NCBI GenBank assembly: GCA_963667875.2
Contig: CAXXGC010000009.1
Location: 682,001 to 746,000, forward strand
Length of the DNA: 64,000 nucleotides
Origin: JAEXOD01 sp963667875
GTDB taxonomy: Bacteria; Bacteroidota; Ignavibacteria; Ignavibacteriales; Melioribacteraceae
Direction: 5' to 3'
In this document: in pieces, positions 52,720 to 61,658 of the stretch
How positions within the stretch are numbered: the first letter of the stretch is position 1
How the letters are laid out: each line of letters opens with the position of its first letter
Translations under genes and position numbers: made by a program
The notes under the pieces: model-generated
The model's database searches: none
Seen by the model: the letters and a program-made list of their open reading frames with translations, nothing else
What the model was told of the DNA's origin: nothing

Positions 52720-53794
52720 AAAGTTACATAATGGAAAGTTTTTCCTTTATACTATTGATGGTAGGGGGAGAAAGGTTAGAATTCGGTTTGAAAAAAGAGA
52801 AGATGCGGAAGCACTTGAAGCAATACTGAAAAAGCAGAGATACGAAAACAAATTAATTGGAGTAGGATTAAGAAAGTCGAGGTATCTGTTTAACGATTTA
52901 CTGGATGATTTTGAGATAACAAAATCTAAGTTACGACCCAAAAGTGTTCAGAAGTATAAGGCGATAATTAAACAGATAAGATTTTTTGCAGAAAAGCATG
53001 GTATTACATATATTGATGAATTTACAAGCGACCATGGAATAAAATTCTATAACGCCTTGGTAAAAGAAACCACAGCCATAAAAGATGGTGAGGTTATTAA
53101 AGTTTCAGCAGCACCAAAAACTATTAACTTCTATTTGCAGACTCTTAAATCTTTTTTCCAAGAGGAGGTTATTAAAGATCACATTCAAAAAAGTCCCGTT
53201 ATTGTGTTAAAGAATATCCGAGTTGAAAAGAAAAAGCCGGAGTTTTATACTACAGAAGAACTTAAAAAAATCTTCTCTCAAGAAATGCCTTTAGCTTATC
53301 GCAACTTTTTCCTTGGACTATTATATAGTGGGATGAGATTTAGTGAAGCTGCCAATTTGAGTTGGAGTGACATTGATTTTACCAAAAAACTAGTTATGGT
53401 AAGATCTAAACCTCATCATAAATTAAAATCTTCAAGTTCTGAAAGAGCTATTCCTATGAATGAAGTGTTTTATGAGCTGTTGAGCGATTTATCGCGGGAC
53501 AAAAAATCGGATTTATATGTATTTACAACTACAAGAGGTACTCAAATGAAAGAGCGAAGTGCTTTAACTGAGTGTAAAAATGTAGCTGAATCAGCCGGAA
53601 TAAATGCCAGAGCATTTTTACATAAGTTTCGTGCCACATATGCAACATGGTTAATCCGAAATAAAACTTCTCTGGAATCCATAAAAGAATTACTAGGACA
53701 TGCTTCTTTTACCGAAACAGAAAAATCATATGCAAATAATGAATCTGCCTACTTACATAAAGAAGTTGCTTCTCTCGATGATATTCTGAAATAA
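52709..53794 (+). CDS. int: Tyrosine recombinase (integrase)
   Basis: 361 aa (start at the second ATG of ATGATG, inside the excisionase-like gene's end). N-terminal arm-binding part (KLHNGKFFLYTIDGRGRKVR), SAM-like core-binding domain (about 65-155), then the catalytic domain: Arg in GLLYSGMRFSEAANL, Lys in KPHHKLKSS, His-x-x-Arg in HKFRATYATWL, His in LLGHAS and nucleophile Tyr in EKSYANN. All five key residues are present. It lies 170 bases from the tRNA-Ser attachment site, as expected for the enzyme that inserts this element. Confidence 0.93.
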   Translation: MSIKKLHNGKFFLYTIDGRGRKVRIRFEKREDAEALEAILKKQRYENKLIGVGLRKSRYLFNDLLDDFEITKSKLRPKSVQKYKAIIKQIRFFAEKHGITYIDEFTSDHGIKFYNALVKETTAIKDGEVIKVSAAPKTINFYLQTLKSFFQEEVIKDHIQKSPVIVLKNIRVEKKKPEFYTTEELKKIFSQEMPLAYRNFFLGLLYSGMRFSEAANLSWSDIDFTKKLVMVRSKPHHKLKSSSSERAIPMNEVFYELLSDLSRDKKSDLYVFTTTRGTQMKERSALTECKNVAESAGINARAFLHKFRATYATWLIRNKTSLESIKELLGHASFTETEKSYANNESAYLHKEVASLDDILK

Positions 53795-53811
53795 AAAATA
53801 ATAATTGAAAG

Positions 53812-53835
53812 CCGAGTTCATACTCGGTTTTTTTT
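53812..53835 (+). terminator. Intrinsic terminator of the integrase gene
   Basis: CCGAG/CTCGG stem, TTCATA loop, T8. Same hairpin and loop as at 28219-28240. Confidence 0.8.
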
Positions 53836-53847
53836 ATATTTAACAAG

Positions 53848-53877
53848 TGTCCTAAAAATGTCCTAAAAGTGTCCTAA
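53848..53877. promoter_or_regulatory. Arm-type integrase site candidates, right end
   Basis: Three direct copies of TGTCCTAA starting at 53848, 53859 and 53870, at exact 11-bp spacing, between the integrase terminator and the tRNA. Confidence 0.65.
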
Positions 53878-53966
53878 CGTGGTGGAAAAAGGTGTCATTT
53901 GAGGTCATTTAGGGGCAAAAAAAGGGCTAAAACCGCTTATAATTGCCGTTTTAGCCGTCTTTTTAA

Positions 53967-53990
53967 CTATGGCGGAGAGTCAGGGATTCG
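53967..53990. repeat. attR: 24-bp direct repeat in the tRNA-Ser 3' end
   Basis: Identical to 28340-28363. Insertion leaves the tRNA complete, because the element's own copy supplies the 3' end. Confidence 0.9.
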
Positions 53991-54059
53991 AACCCCGGAA
54001 GGGCTTGCACCCTTAACGGTTTTCAAGACCGCCGCATTCAACCGCTCTGCCAACTCTCC
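53970..54059 (-). tRNA. tRNA-Ser(UGA)
   Basis: 90 nt including encoded CCA. 5' GGAGAG pairs with CTCTCC; D arm with GGTTGAA; anticodon loop CTTGAAA with anticodon TGA; long variable arm (AAGGGTGCAAGCCCTT region) typical of class II serine tRNA; T loop GGTTCGAATCC. Intact despite being the integration target. Chromosomal downstream terminator now provided by the element side (about 53927-53956). Confidence 0.95.
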
Positions 54060-54147
54060 ATAGTCCCTATTTTTTCAAACAGGATTTTAAATTTAATCTA
54101 AAATATTAAAAAAGTCAATTACTTTTTATTGCTGTTTGTAAATATTT

Positions 54148-54540
54148 TTATGCAGTTGGAGTAAAAAGGGCGCAAATAACTCCTGCGGGATCTTTAATAA
54201 TGCAAAAGCGGCCGTATTCACCCATTTTTTTTGGTGGAATTATTAACGATCCACCCATTTTAACACATTCATCAGCAGAAATATCAACATTTTCAACAGT
54301 AAAATAATTTAACCAAACGGGCGGGATATCTTTATTTAAACCTTTTGCGTTGCAAATTCCGGCCACCGGAATATTTGTTCCCGGCAATTTTAATATATAA
54401 TCGTCATAATCGCCCATATTAAATTTGTCAATTTCCCAGCCAACAACATTTTTATAAAATTCTACAATTTGATCGGCATTATTTACTGTTAAATCAACCC
54501 AGCCTAGCGAGCCTATTTGTGGTTTATCTGTTTGAGACAT
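54148..54540 (-). CDS. VOC superfamily (glyoxalase-like) protein
   Basis: 130 aa. Two beta-alpha-beta-beta-beta halves: LGWVDLTVNNADQIVEFYKNVVGWEID and VENVDISADECVKMGGS, ending GRFCIIKDPAGVICALF. This is the CFP-30/glyoxalase-like layout common in single-domain VOC proteins. Substrate unknown and metal-binding residues are not all evident. 13 bases separate it from the upstream exported protein gene, so they are likely co-transcribed. Confidence 0.8.
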   Translation of the reverse strand: MSQTDKPQIGSLGWVDLTVNNADQIVEFYKNVVGWEIDKFNMGDYDDYILKLPGTNIPVAGICNAKGLNKDIPPVWLNYFTVENVDISADECVKMGGSLIIPPKKMGEYGRFCIIKDPAGVICALFTPTA

Positions 54541-54553
54541 ACTTTTCCTAAAT

Positions 54554-55471
54554 TTATAAATTATTGATAAAAATTTCTACTTCTTGTGTTTTTTTCATTT
54601 TATTCTTCTTCAGCAATTCCAAATACTGCGAAATTTTAACTGCCGAATTAGTTCCTTTATAATTTTTTGCAATATCATTTAGTGCGTTTTCAAAATTTTT
54701 ATTAAGCCGTTTTGTGGTAAAATTAAAAGCAGGCGAATTGTCAATCCCGGCCGTTATTGCTTTTAAATACTTTTTATAAATTTCGTTTGCTTGTTCAATT
54801 AAATAAATTGGCAGTTGTAATCTCGAAATTCTTTCCCAAACTATTAATCTTTTAGTTACTTCATTTAAGGAAATTGATAAAGCCCCGTCATAAGCAAAAG
54901 GAGTAATTGATTCATCTAAATATTTACTGGCAAATAAATATAATTCTTTTGAAATTAAATCTCTAAAATTATCTTCAATTATTCTTTTGTTTCCAAAAGT
55001 AATCTCAAACATACCTTCTTGACTAGTTAATTTGAATCCAAATCTGTTTAATTTTTTTAAAAAAGTCAATTCGGATTCTGTAAATTCAAATCCGGATTTG
55101 TTTAATCTCTGTTCGCTTTTTTTTGAAGGGTAGTCAGCAATATTTACAAAAGCGGAATAACTTTTAGGCAGTCCAATTTGTGCTATTTGGTTGTTGTAAT
55201 TATCTTTAAATGAGTGGTAATAATTCCAAAACACAATAAATGCTGAATCTTTTGATACCGAATTTTGATTTAAAAACAAAGCTCTGGTTTTTGAAATCAC
55301 TGAATCCAATGATGAAAGTTCATTGTAGTTTACAGAGGCAACAATTTTTATTTGTTCCGAAAGTTCATTGTTATTAGCTATTTGATCTTTATAATACCTA
55401 AAATTTGTTTGTCCAAAGGTGAAAATAAAACATAAAAAAAACTGAAGAAATAAAAATTTTATACTTTTCAT
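54554..55471 (-). CDS. Exported hypothetical protein, 305 aa
   Basis: Signal peptide MKSIKFLFLQFFLCFIFTFG followed by a soluble helical protein with several Trp/Tyr (IVFWNYYHSFKDNYNNQIAQ, LIVWERISRLQLPIYLIEQA). No T9SS tail, lipobox or known catalytic motif. Probably periplasmic. A TATTTTTG promoter box is at 55507-55514 on the minus strand. Confidence 0.65.
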   Translation of the reverse strand: MKSIKFLFLQFFLCFIFTFGQTNFRYYKDQIANNNELSEQIKIVASVNYNELSSLDSVISKTRALFLNQNSVSKDSAFIVFWNYYHSFKDNYNNQIAQIGLPKSYSAFVNIADYPSKKSEQRLNKSGFEFTESELTFLKKLNRFGFKLTSQEGMFEITFGNKRIIEDNFRDLISKELYLFASKYLDESITPFAYDGALSISLNEVTKRLIVWERISRLQLPIYLIEQANEIYKKYLKAITAGIDNSPAFNFTTKRLNKNFENALNDIAKNYKGTNSAVKISQYLELLKKNKMKKTQEVEIFINNL

Positions 55472-55506
55472 AATTCTTCCCCTAGGTTTATTGTTATGGG
55501 TTTGTA

Positions 55507-55514
55507 CAAAAATA
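55507..55514 (-). promoter_or_regulatory. Putative -7 promoter box
   Basis: TATTTTTG on the minus strand fits TAnnTTTG, 36 bases before the ATG at 55471. The rest of the 387-bp divergent spacer 55472-55858 shows nothing else that I can support. Confidence 0.45.
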
Positions 55515-55858
55515 ACAATAATATATTAAAGATGAAAGTAAACACGTTTATTTAGCACATTATGATTTTGTCAATCAGGAATGTTTACATAATCTAAAAT
55601 TATAAAAGTGAAGCAACAATATTTATTATTGGCTTAATATAAATAAAAATAATCCATTTACGATATTAGGGGAAAATATTAAAGATAACTATATTATTTG
55701 GTAATTCAATATGCTTATTAATAATAATTTTATTGCTTTTTTTTAATTTTAAAGTTAAGTTTGAAGTAGAACTAGGATAATGAACTATAAACAAACTTTA
55801 ATGGTTTAATTAAAGTTGAAATTATAAATGATTTTCTAATTAACTTATAGGTGAAAAA

Positions 55859-57418
55859 ATGAAAAAAGTGTTATTGTTCTTAGTAATTTTGAGTTCTGTT
55901 TCTTTTGCACAGTATTGGGAAGGCGGGCTGCAAGTAAATCCTACACTTACAGCTAATGAATTTAGCGGTTACAAGATGTCCTATGTAATAAGAGGAATGG
56001 CTCGTTACAATTTTACAAAAAGTTTTATTGGTGAAATTGGTTTTGGTGCCGGTAGATATGCCGGAAAAGATTGGAATGATGCTGAATATAGTACAACTAT
56101 AATTCCATTTGATGTAAGACTTAACTATGCTCCTTTTGACTTTGAGACATATTATCCTTATGCTTATGTTGGTGTTGGTTCATTAATATATAATGTTACC
56201 CAAAAAACACACACACCTCAATGGCCTTACAAAGATGTGGAATCAAGCGGAATTACAGCTGTTATTCCTGTTGGTCTTGGTGTTATGGTTCAATTATCCA
56301 AAGATTTATCATTAGATCTTTCAGCAGGATTTAATTATTCATTAACTGATAATTTGAATTATTATCGCGATGGTTCACCAAAAGACGCATATTATAATTT
56401 GGGAATAGGAGTTGTATATGGCCATAAATGGGCAGATACCGACGATGATAATGACGGTTTGTTGAACAAAGAAGAAGAAGAACTTGGTACAGATCCATTA
56501 AAAGCAGATTCGGATGGTGACGGCTTAAACGATTTTGCAGAAGTTAGAACTCATTCTACAAATCCATTAGCTGTTGATACTGATAAAGACGGCTTAAACG
56601 ATGCTGAAGAATTAAACAATTACAAAACTAATCCATTAGTAGCAGATACAGATGGTGACGGTTTAAATGATAGTTATGAATTAAATACATCTAAAACAGA
56701 TCCAAATTTAAAGGATACCGATAAAGATGGTTTAACTGATGGTGAAGAAGTTAATACTTACAAAACCAATCCGTTAAAAGCAGATACAGACGGTGACGGT
56801 TTAAATGATAATGTTGAAGTATTATCATTAAAAACAAATGCATTATCAGCTGATACAGATGGTGATGGTTTAAAAGACGGTGAAGAAGTTAATACTTACA
56901 AAACAAGTCCATTATTAAAAGATACTGACGGTGATGAATTATTTGATAATGATGAAGTAGTAAAATATAAAACTAACCCATTGTCAAAAGATTCCGATGC
57001 AGGAACAGTTAATGACAACATAGAAGTAAAAAGAGGAACTGATCCATTAGATGCTTCTGATGATGTAATTAAAGTTGGTGTTGCAATGGTTTTGGAAGGA
57101 ATTACATTTAAATCGGGCAGTGCAGAAATTACTGCTGAATCGGAAGTATCCTTACAAAAAGCATTAAGAACATTAAATGGTTATCCTGAGTTAGAAGTTG
57201 CAATTAATGGCTATACAGATAATGTTGGTAAAAAGAAATCTAATATAAAATTATCACAAAAAAGAGCAGATTCAGTAAAAGATTGGTTAGTGAAAAACGG
57301 TATTGACGGTAAAAGAATAACTGCAAAAGGTTATGGACCGGCAAATCCAATAGCTCCTAATACTACCGATGAAGGTAAATTGAAAAATAGAAGAATTGAA
57401 TTTGTACGTCTAAAATAA
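55859..57418 (+). CDS. OmpA-family outer-membrane protein with calcium-binding (TSP3-type) repeats
   Basis: 519 aa. Signal peptide MKKVLLFLVILSSVSFAQ; residues about 20-195 form an eight-stranded beta-barrel-like domain; residues about 196-400 hold around ten repeats with DTDGDGLND or variants, which bind calcium in thrombospondin type 3 fashion and act as a stiff spacer; the C-terminal OmpA domain (about 405-519) has YTDNVGKKKSNIKLSQKRAD and GYGPANPIAPN for peptidoglycan binding. It links outer membrane and cell wall. Own terminator at 57438-57468. Confidence 0.9.
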   Translation: MKKVLLFLVILSSVSFAQYWEGGLQVNPTLTANEFSGYKMSYVIRGMARYNFTKSFIGEIGFGAGRYAGKDWNDAEYSTTIIPFDVRLNYAPFDFETYYPYAYVGVGSLIYNVTQKTHTPQWPYKDVESSGITAVIPVGLGVMVQLSKDLSLDLSAGFNYSLTDNLNYYRDGSPKDAYYNLGIGVVYGHKWADTDDDNDGLLNKEEEELGTDPLKADSDGDGLNDFAEVRTHSTNPLAVDTDKDGLNDAEELNNYKTNPLVADTDGDGLNDSYELNTSKTDPNLKDTDKDGLTDGEEVNTYKTNPLKADTDGDGLNDNVEVLSLKTNALSADTDGDGLKDGEEVNTYKTSPLLKDTDGDELFDNDEVVKYKTNPLSKDSDAGTVNDNIEVKRGTDPLDASDDVIKVGVAMVLEGITFKSGSAEITAESEVSLQKALRTLNGYPELEVAINGYTDNVGKKKSNIKLSQKRADSVKDWLVKNGIDGKRITAKGYGPANPIAPNTTDEGKLKNRRIEFVRLK

Positions 57419-57437
57419 TTCAATCTTAATTAAATTT

Positions 57438-57468
57438 AGGCGAAACATTAATCTGTTTCGCCTTTTTT
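57438..57468 (+). terminator. Intrinsic terminator of the OmpA-family gene
   Basis: AGGCGAAACA / TGTTTCGCCT 10-bp perfect stem with a 6-base loop, followed by T5. Confidence 0.9.
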
Positions 57469-57527
57469 ATTTTAAATAGTAATTACTTAATATTATATTT
57501 TTATATATAGAATTTATTATTTTTGTG

Positions 57528-57535
57528 TAAGTTTG
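57528..57535 (+). promoter_or_regulatory. Putative -7 promoter box of the mscS-like gene
   Basis: TAAGTTTG fits TAnnTTTG, 24 bases before the ATG at 57559. Confidence 0.45.
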
Positions 57536-57558
57536 TAATAATTAATTAACGAGTAAAT

Positions 57559-59013
57559 ATGCGTAAAATAAAAACAGGCTCAGTAATAATTCCATTTGTG
57601 GTATTTTTAATTACCTTAATTATTATAATGTTTAATGTATTCGATCTTAATCATGTTGATACATCAAATAGTTTATCCACAAAAAATATAGTTATATATG
57701 TTATTAATATTTTATTTTGGATAACTACTGCTTATATAATTAATAAATTAACATTAATATTCTTTTGGGCAAATTTGCTTAAGCAGCCGGGCAGAAACAG
57801 TTTTTTTAAGCTGTTATACAGAATATTTTCAATGGTAATATATACATTAGCCTTGGCGGAAATTTTGTTTGGTGTTTTGCCTTTTGTCGTGCCTGAAATC
57901 TATTGGTATATCATATTACTCTCGTTTTTATTCGGTGGTATCATATTTCATAATAAAATTACAGAGTTTTTTGGTACAAACCAGTTAAATTTTGAAGGTT
58001 CGTATAATTTGGGTGATTGGGTGCAACTTATCGATTCTAAAAGCGGAACTTCAGTAACCGGAAAAGTGCTCGATTTTACACGAAAAGAGATAATTTTGCA
58101 GTCGGTTGATAATGGAGTTGTCTTTATCCCTAATGAATTAAAAGGTGAGTTGATTGTTAAAAATTACGATTCGCTTGATGATAAAAACGAGTTTGAGATA
58201 AATCTGATATTTAGTGCGGTAATTCCTGTTGAACGCGTAAAAAGGATTTTATATGCTGCAGCAAAAGAATTTTTTATTAACAACGAAATTAAAAATTATC
58301 GGCCTTCAAATGTATTAATTAGATCATTTTGCAGTAAAGGTATTGAGTTTGTTCTCAAATATTATTTTAAAACTTATAAAGATTTTGATCCGGAATATGT
58401 AAAAGACCAAATATTAAATAATATTGTATATCATTTTGGAGCGGTTGGAATTGAACTAAATGATGGTGGTTTTATTTATAGAAAATCGAAAGATAGGGAA
58501 GCAGTACCTACCAACCTAGAAGAGATAATTGAGGGACTAAAAAATATAGATTTGTTTAACTCGCTAAATGAAGATGAACTTTTAGTGATGGCAAAAGATA
58601 TCACCACAATTAATATAAAATCGGAAGATACGCTAATAAATCAGGGTGATGAAGGCAATTCAATGTATATCTTAATTGAAGGTCTTTTAAGTGTTAATGT
58701 AACTAGTGAGATGAAAACGGTTAAGGTTGGGTTGATAAAACCGGGAAAATTCTTTGGCGAAATGTCGCTGTTGACGGGTGAAAAGAGGAATGCCACAATT
58801 ATTGCCGAAGCTGAAAGTGTTGTTTATGAAATTAATAAACAATGCATTGAAAAAATCATATTGGCTCGTAAAGAAATATTACAGAATATTGCTGAAGTAG
58901 TTACAGAAAGACAAAGAGCTAATCTTGAAAAACTTGAAGAACTAAGAATGCATAAAGATAATTTGTCAACTTTTGTTTTAAGTAAAATTAAAGATTTTTT
59001 ACGAATTAAATAA
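57559..59013 (+). CDS. MscS-type mechanosensitive channel with C-terminal cyclic-nucleotide-binding domain
   Basis: 484 aa. Four N-terminal membrane helices (from IIPFVVFLITLIIIMFNVF), the pore-lining and beta-domain region (FEGSYNLGDWVQLIDSKSG, FIPNELKGELIVKNY), the alpha/beta vestibule, then from about residue 340 a cNMP-binding fold (LINQGDEGNSMYILIEGLLS, FFGEMSLLTGEKRNATI). FFGEMSLLTGEKRNATI is the phosphate-binding cassette. Predicted channel gated by membrane tension and tuned by cyclic nucleotide, as in bCNG channels. Followed after 31 bases by the CBM9-like gene. Confidence 0.9.
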   Translation: MRKIKTGSVIIPFVVFLITLIIIMFNVFDLNHVDTSNSLSTKNIVIYVINILFWITTAYIINKLTLIFFWANLLKQPGRNSFFKLLYRIFSMVIYTLALAEILFGVLPFVVPEIYWYIILLSFLFGGIIFHNKITEFFGTNQLNFEGSYNLGDWVQLIDSKSGTSVTGKVLDFTRKEIILQSVDNGVVFIPNELKGELIVKNYDSLDDKNEFEINLIFSAVIPVERVKRILYAAAKEFFINNEIKNYRPSNVLIRSFCSKGIEFVLKYYFKTYKDFDPEYVKDQILNNIVYHFGAVGIELNDGGFIYRKSKDREAVPTNLEEIIEGLKNIDLFNSLNEDELLVMAKDITTINIKSEDTLINQGDEGNSMYILIEGLLSVNVTSEMKTVKVGLIKPGKFFGEMSLLTGEKRNATIIAEAESVVYEINKQCIEKIILARKEILQNIAEVVTERQRANLEKLEELRMHKDNLSTFVLSKIKDFLRIK

Positions 59014-59044
59014 CATAACCATTAAAAAAAACAGAAATTTATTA

Positions 59045-59707
59045 TTGAAAGAATATTTTATAAAAAAAACTGATAGTGAATTTAATGTTGATGGAAATTG
59101 GAATAAACCGATTTGGAAAAACATTGAACCGATTATTTTGCAAAATTACATGGGTGATTATCCGGAACATTTTCCCGATACTCAATTCAAACTATGTTAT
59201 AATAACAAAGCCATATATTTAATTAGCAAAATTGAAGATAAATACGTATTAGCCTTAGCCGAAAAGAATTTTGATCCGGTTTTTAGGGACAGCTGTGTAG
59301 AATTCTTTTTTATTCCACAAAATAAAACAGATGCAGGATATTTTAATCTAGAAACAAATTGTGGGGGTACGGTACTTTTTGGGTTTAGGAAAAGTCCTTC
59401 TCAAAAACCATTACGGGTAAAAGGGGAAGATATTGAAAAATTAGATATTGTAACGACATTACCTAAAATAATTAAAACTGAAATTATTGAAAATACATCA
59501 TGGGTAATTGAGTACAGACTTCCATTTGAGGTACTGACGGAGTATTCTAAAATTGATATACCTGTAACTAATACTGTTTGGTTTGCTAATTTTTACAAAT
59601 GTGCAGATAATTCAACAAAACCACATTGGCTGACTTGGAATAAAGTGAACTTTCCCGAACCAAATTTTCACCTTCCTGATTTTTTTGGCAAATTAATGTT
59701 CGAATGA
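59045..59707 (+). CDS. CBM9/DOMON-like carbohydrate-binding protein
   Basis: 220 aa from a TTG start. N-terminal FNVDGNWNKPIWKNIEPI, then TQFKLCYNNKAIYLISKIEDKYV, CVEFFFIPQN, GYFNLETNCGG and WVIEYRLPFEVL follow the family 9-like carbohydrate-binding fold. No signal peptide is visible, so it would be cytosolic unless an unseen start exists. Ligand unknown. Confidence 0.7.
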   Translation: MKEYFIKKTDSEFNVDGNWNKPIWKNIEPIILQNYMGDYPEHFPDTQFKLCYNNKAIYLISKIEDKYVLALAEKNFDPVFRDSCVEFFFIPQNKTDAGYFNLETNCGGTVLFGFRKSPSQKPLRVKGEDIEKLDIVTTLPKIIKTEIIENTSWVIEYRLPFEVLTEYSKIDIPVTNTVWFANFYKCADNSTKPHWLTWNKVNFPEPNFHLPDFFGKLMFE

Positions 59708-59877
59708 TAAAAAAAATCCTAAAGTTAAATAAGAATAAAAATTCTTTTTAACTGGCGAGTATTTCATTTAAAATAAAATTATAATATCTTAAATTTTAGA
59801 TTATTAAAATATTTTGTTAATTTGGGTTTTAATTATATACAGAAAATTATTAATTATTCATAATCTAAAGGTTATTT

Positions 59878-60426
59878 ATGAGCGAAATAAATGATGAAGA
59901 AACAGCAGAATATTTTTGTTCGGAGTGCAATTCAAAAGTAGAGGCAAACGATGTAACATGTAAAGCTTGCGGAGCAAATTTGTTAGATACTAAAGAAGAA
60001 ACAGCAGAATATTATTGCTCTGCATGTAACTCAAAAGTTGGGGCTGATGACAAAGAATGTAAAATGTGCGGCGCAATTTTGGAAGAAGAAGTTGAAGAGG
60101 AGGATGACGTATTTGATGAAGTTGAAGAATATTTTTGTTCGGAATGTGAAGCAAAAGTAAGCCTGGAAGATACTGTTTGTAAAAATTGCGGTGCACCTTT
60201 GGAAGAACCGGAAATTGAAGAAAATATTGTAAAATTGTGTGAGGTTGGTGACGATTATACAGCAGAACTTGCTATTCAGCACCTTCTATCCGATGATATA
60301 CAATCATATAAAAGTGGTGGAACACTTACCCATTTGGGGGTTTCTTCTAATGTAACAATAAATGTTTTAGAAAAAGATTTTGAAAAAGCTGCTGAAATAT
60401 TAAAAGCAATGAATATAATTGAATAA
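59878..60426 (+). CDS. Triple zinc-ribbon protein with DUF2007 domain
   Basis: 182 aa. Three tandem zinc ribbons of the form YFCSECNSKVEANDVTCKACG (near residues 12, 42, 82), joined by acidic linkers, then a C-terminal DUF2007-like domain (VKLCEVGDDYTAELAIQHLL, AAEILKAMNI), sometimes described as a signal-transduction or PII-like module. The near-identical ribbons suggest internal duplication. Starts an apparent operon with the SdpI-like and hemerythrin genes. Confidence 0.75.
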   Translation: MSEINDEETAEYFCSECNSKVEANDVTCKACGANLLDTKEETAEYYCSACNSKVGADDKECKMCGAILEEEVEEEDDVFDEVEEYFCSECEAKVSLEDTVCKNCGAPLEEPEIEENIVKLCEVGDDYTAELAIQHLLSDDIQSYKSGGTLTHLGVSSNVTINVLEKDFEKAAEILKAMNIIE

Positions 60427-60439
60427 CAAAAGCTAATAT

Positions 60440-60844
60440 ATGATATCAATTTTAATTATTTATATAATATTTGGCGCAATTATTATGGGAATGTCAATTC
60501 CATTAAAGTTAGAGAAAATTCCACCCCATCATTGGTATGGACTACGCATCGCTGCAACATTAAACAGCAAGGAGGTTTGGTACAAGGCCAATAAAGCAGT
60601 TGGCAACATAACTTTTTTATTTGGAATTAGTATAATAATAGTTACATTATACATATATGTAAATTCGATATTTAATACTTTTTTTTATTCAATTGGAATA
60701 GCCGTATATGTTTATCTTGGAGCAGGTTTGGTATATACGTATTCAGTAAAAAATGCAAAAAAAATAGAAAAAGAGCTTTACAACCATAAAAATAATATTG
60801 CTAACAAAGCAGGAGCTAAAAATGGCACTAATAGTATGGACTGA
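60440..60844 (+). CDS. SdpI-family membrane protein
   Basis: 134 aa with three or four membrane helices. The conserved segment PPHHWYGLRIAATLNSKEVWYKAN is the SdpI C-terminal domain signature (N-x-x-G-x-R-x-x-x-T...W). SdpI in Bacillus gives immunity to the SDP toxin; most homologues have no proven toxin partner. It starts 13 bases after the zinc-ribbon gene and overlaps the next gene by 23 bases. Confidence 0.8.
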   Translation: MISILIIYIIFGAIIMGMSIPLKLEKIPPHHWYGLRIAATLNSKEVWYKANKAVGNITFLFGISIIIVTLYIYVNSIFNTFFYSIGIAVYVYLGAGLVYTYSVKNAKKIEKELYNHKNNIANKAGAKNGTNSMD

Positions 60845-61229
60845 AAAATTGAGTGTTGGGATTACTGAAATTGATAATCAGCACAAAAAATGGATCGGGA
60901 TAATAAACGATCTGAATGAAGCCATGAAAGGTGGAAAATCAAAAGAAGTTTTAGGAGATGTTTTTATTCGTTTGATTGATTACACAAAATTTCACTTTAA
61001 ATTTGAAGAAGATTTGTTTGAAAAATATGGTTATACCGATAAATTAACACACAAAATGATTCATCAAAAACTTGTAAACGAAGTTAACGGATATTATAAC
61101 GATTTTAAAAACGGCAAACTTACCGTATCAATTAATTTAATGCAGCTGTTAAGCAATTGGTTATTGGATCATATTCAAAAGAAAGACAAAGATTATGCTC
61201 CATTTTTAATTCAAAAAGGTTATAAATAG
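60822..61229 (+). CDS. Bacteriohemerythrin
   Basis: 135 aa from ATG at 60822 (MALIVWTEKLSVGITEIDNQ); an ATG at 60798 adds eight residues. Non-heme di-iron oxygen-binding four-helix bundle: His in DNQHKKW, H-F-K-F-E-E in helix 2 (YTKFHFKFEEDLF), His-x3-His in helix 3 (HKMIHQKL), and LLDHIQKKDKDY in helix 4. Likely oxygen sensing, storage or delivery in the cytosol. Tandem with a close paralogue. Confidence 0.9.
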   Translation: MALIVWTEKLSVGITEIDNQHKKWIGIINDLNEAMKGGKSKEVLGDVFIRLIDYTKFHFKFEEDLFEKYGYTDKLTHKMIHQKLVNEVNGYYNDFKNGKLTVSINLMQLLSNWLLDHIQKKDKDYAPFLIQKGYK

Positions 61230-61237
61230 GAGTAAAT

Positions 61238-61645
61238 ATGGCACTAATTGTTTGGAATCAAAAATACAGTGTTGGGATTAACAGCATTGATATGCAGCAT
61301 CAAAAATTAATTACAATAATTAATGAATTAAATGAAGCGATGAAAACGGGAAAATCCAAGGAAGTTTTAAGCACAATTTTAACAAATCTTACAAATTATA
61401 CAAAAGTTCATTTTAAATATGAAGAGGATATTTTTAATAAATTAAATTATCCCGATAAATCAATTCATAAAATGAAACATGATAAGTTAACTCAGGAAGT
61501 GGTTAACTTTTCTACAAATTTTAATAATGGCAAACTTACTATTTCAATTGATTTAATGAATTTTTTAAGTGACTGGCTTACTAAGCATATTATGTCGGAA
61601 GACAAAGCTTACGCACCTTTTTTAATTCAAAATGGAATTAAATAA
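61238..61645 (+). CDS. Bacteriohemerythrin, tandem paralogue
   Basis: 135 aa. Same iron-ligand pattern as its neighbour: DMQHQKL, YTKVHFKYEEDIF, HKMKHDKL, and LTKHIMSEDKAY. Starts 8 bases after the previous stop with AGGAG upstream. The two copies share most residues and arose by duplication. Confidence 0.9.
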   Translation: MALIVWNQKYSVGINSIDMQHQKLITIINELNEAMKTGKSKEVLSTILTNLTNYTKVHFKYEEDIFNKLNYPDKSIHKMKHDKLTQEVVNFSTNFNNGKLTISIDLMNFLSDWLTKHIMSEDKAYAPFLIQNGIK

Positions 61646-61658
61646 ATATATTTTTAAG

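Larger units (their letters stand above)
28340..53990. mobile_element. 25.65-kb integrative element in the 3' end of tRNA-Ser(UGA)
   Basis: Bounded by a 24-bp direct repeat (28340-28363 and 53967-53990). The right copy is the 3' end of an intact tRNA-Ser; the left copy is an orphan tRNA 3' end. A tyrosine integrase and excisionase-like gene lie next to the right boundary, with a primase-helicase and iteron-like origin near the left. No relaxase, coupling protein or type IV secretion gene was found, nor phage structural genes. It is therefore best read as a mobilisable or satellite-type genomic island rather than a full ICE or prophage. Cargo: a T9SS surface protein (IS-disrupted), an amidoligase set, SIR2 and HNH/methyltransferase defence genes, and several unknowns. 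Confidence 0.9.
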
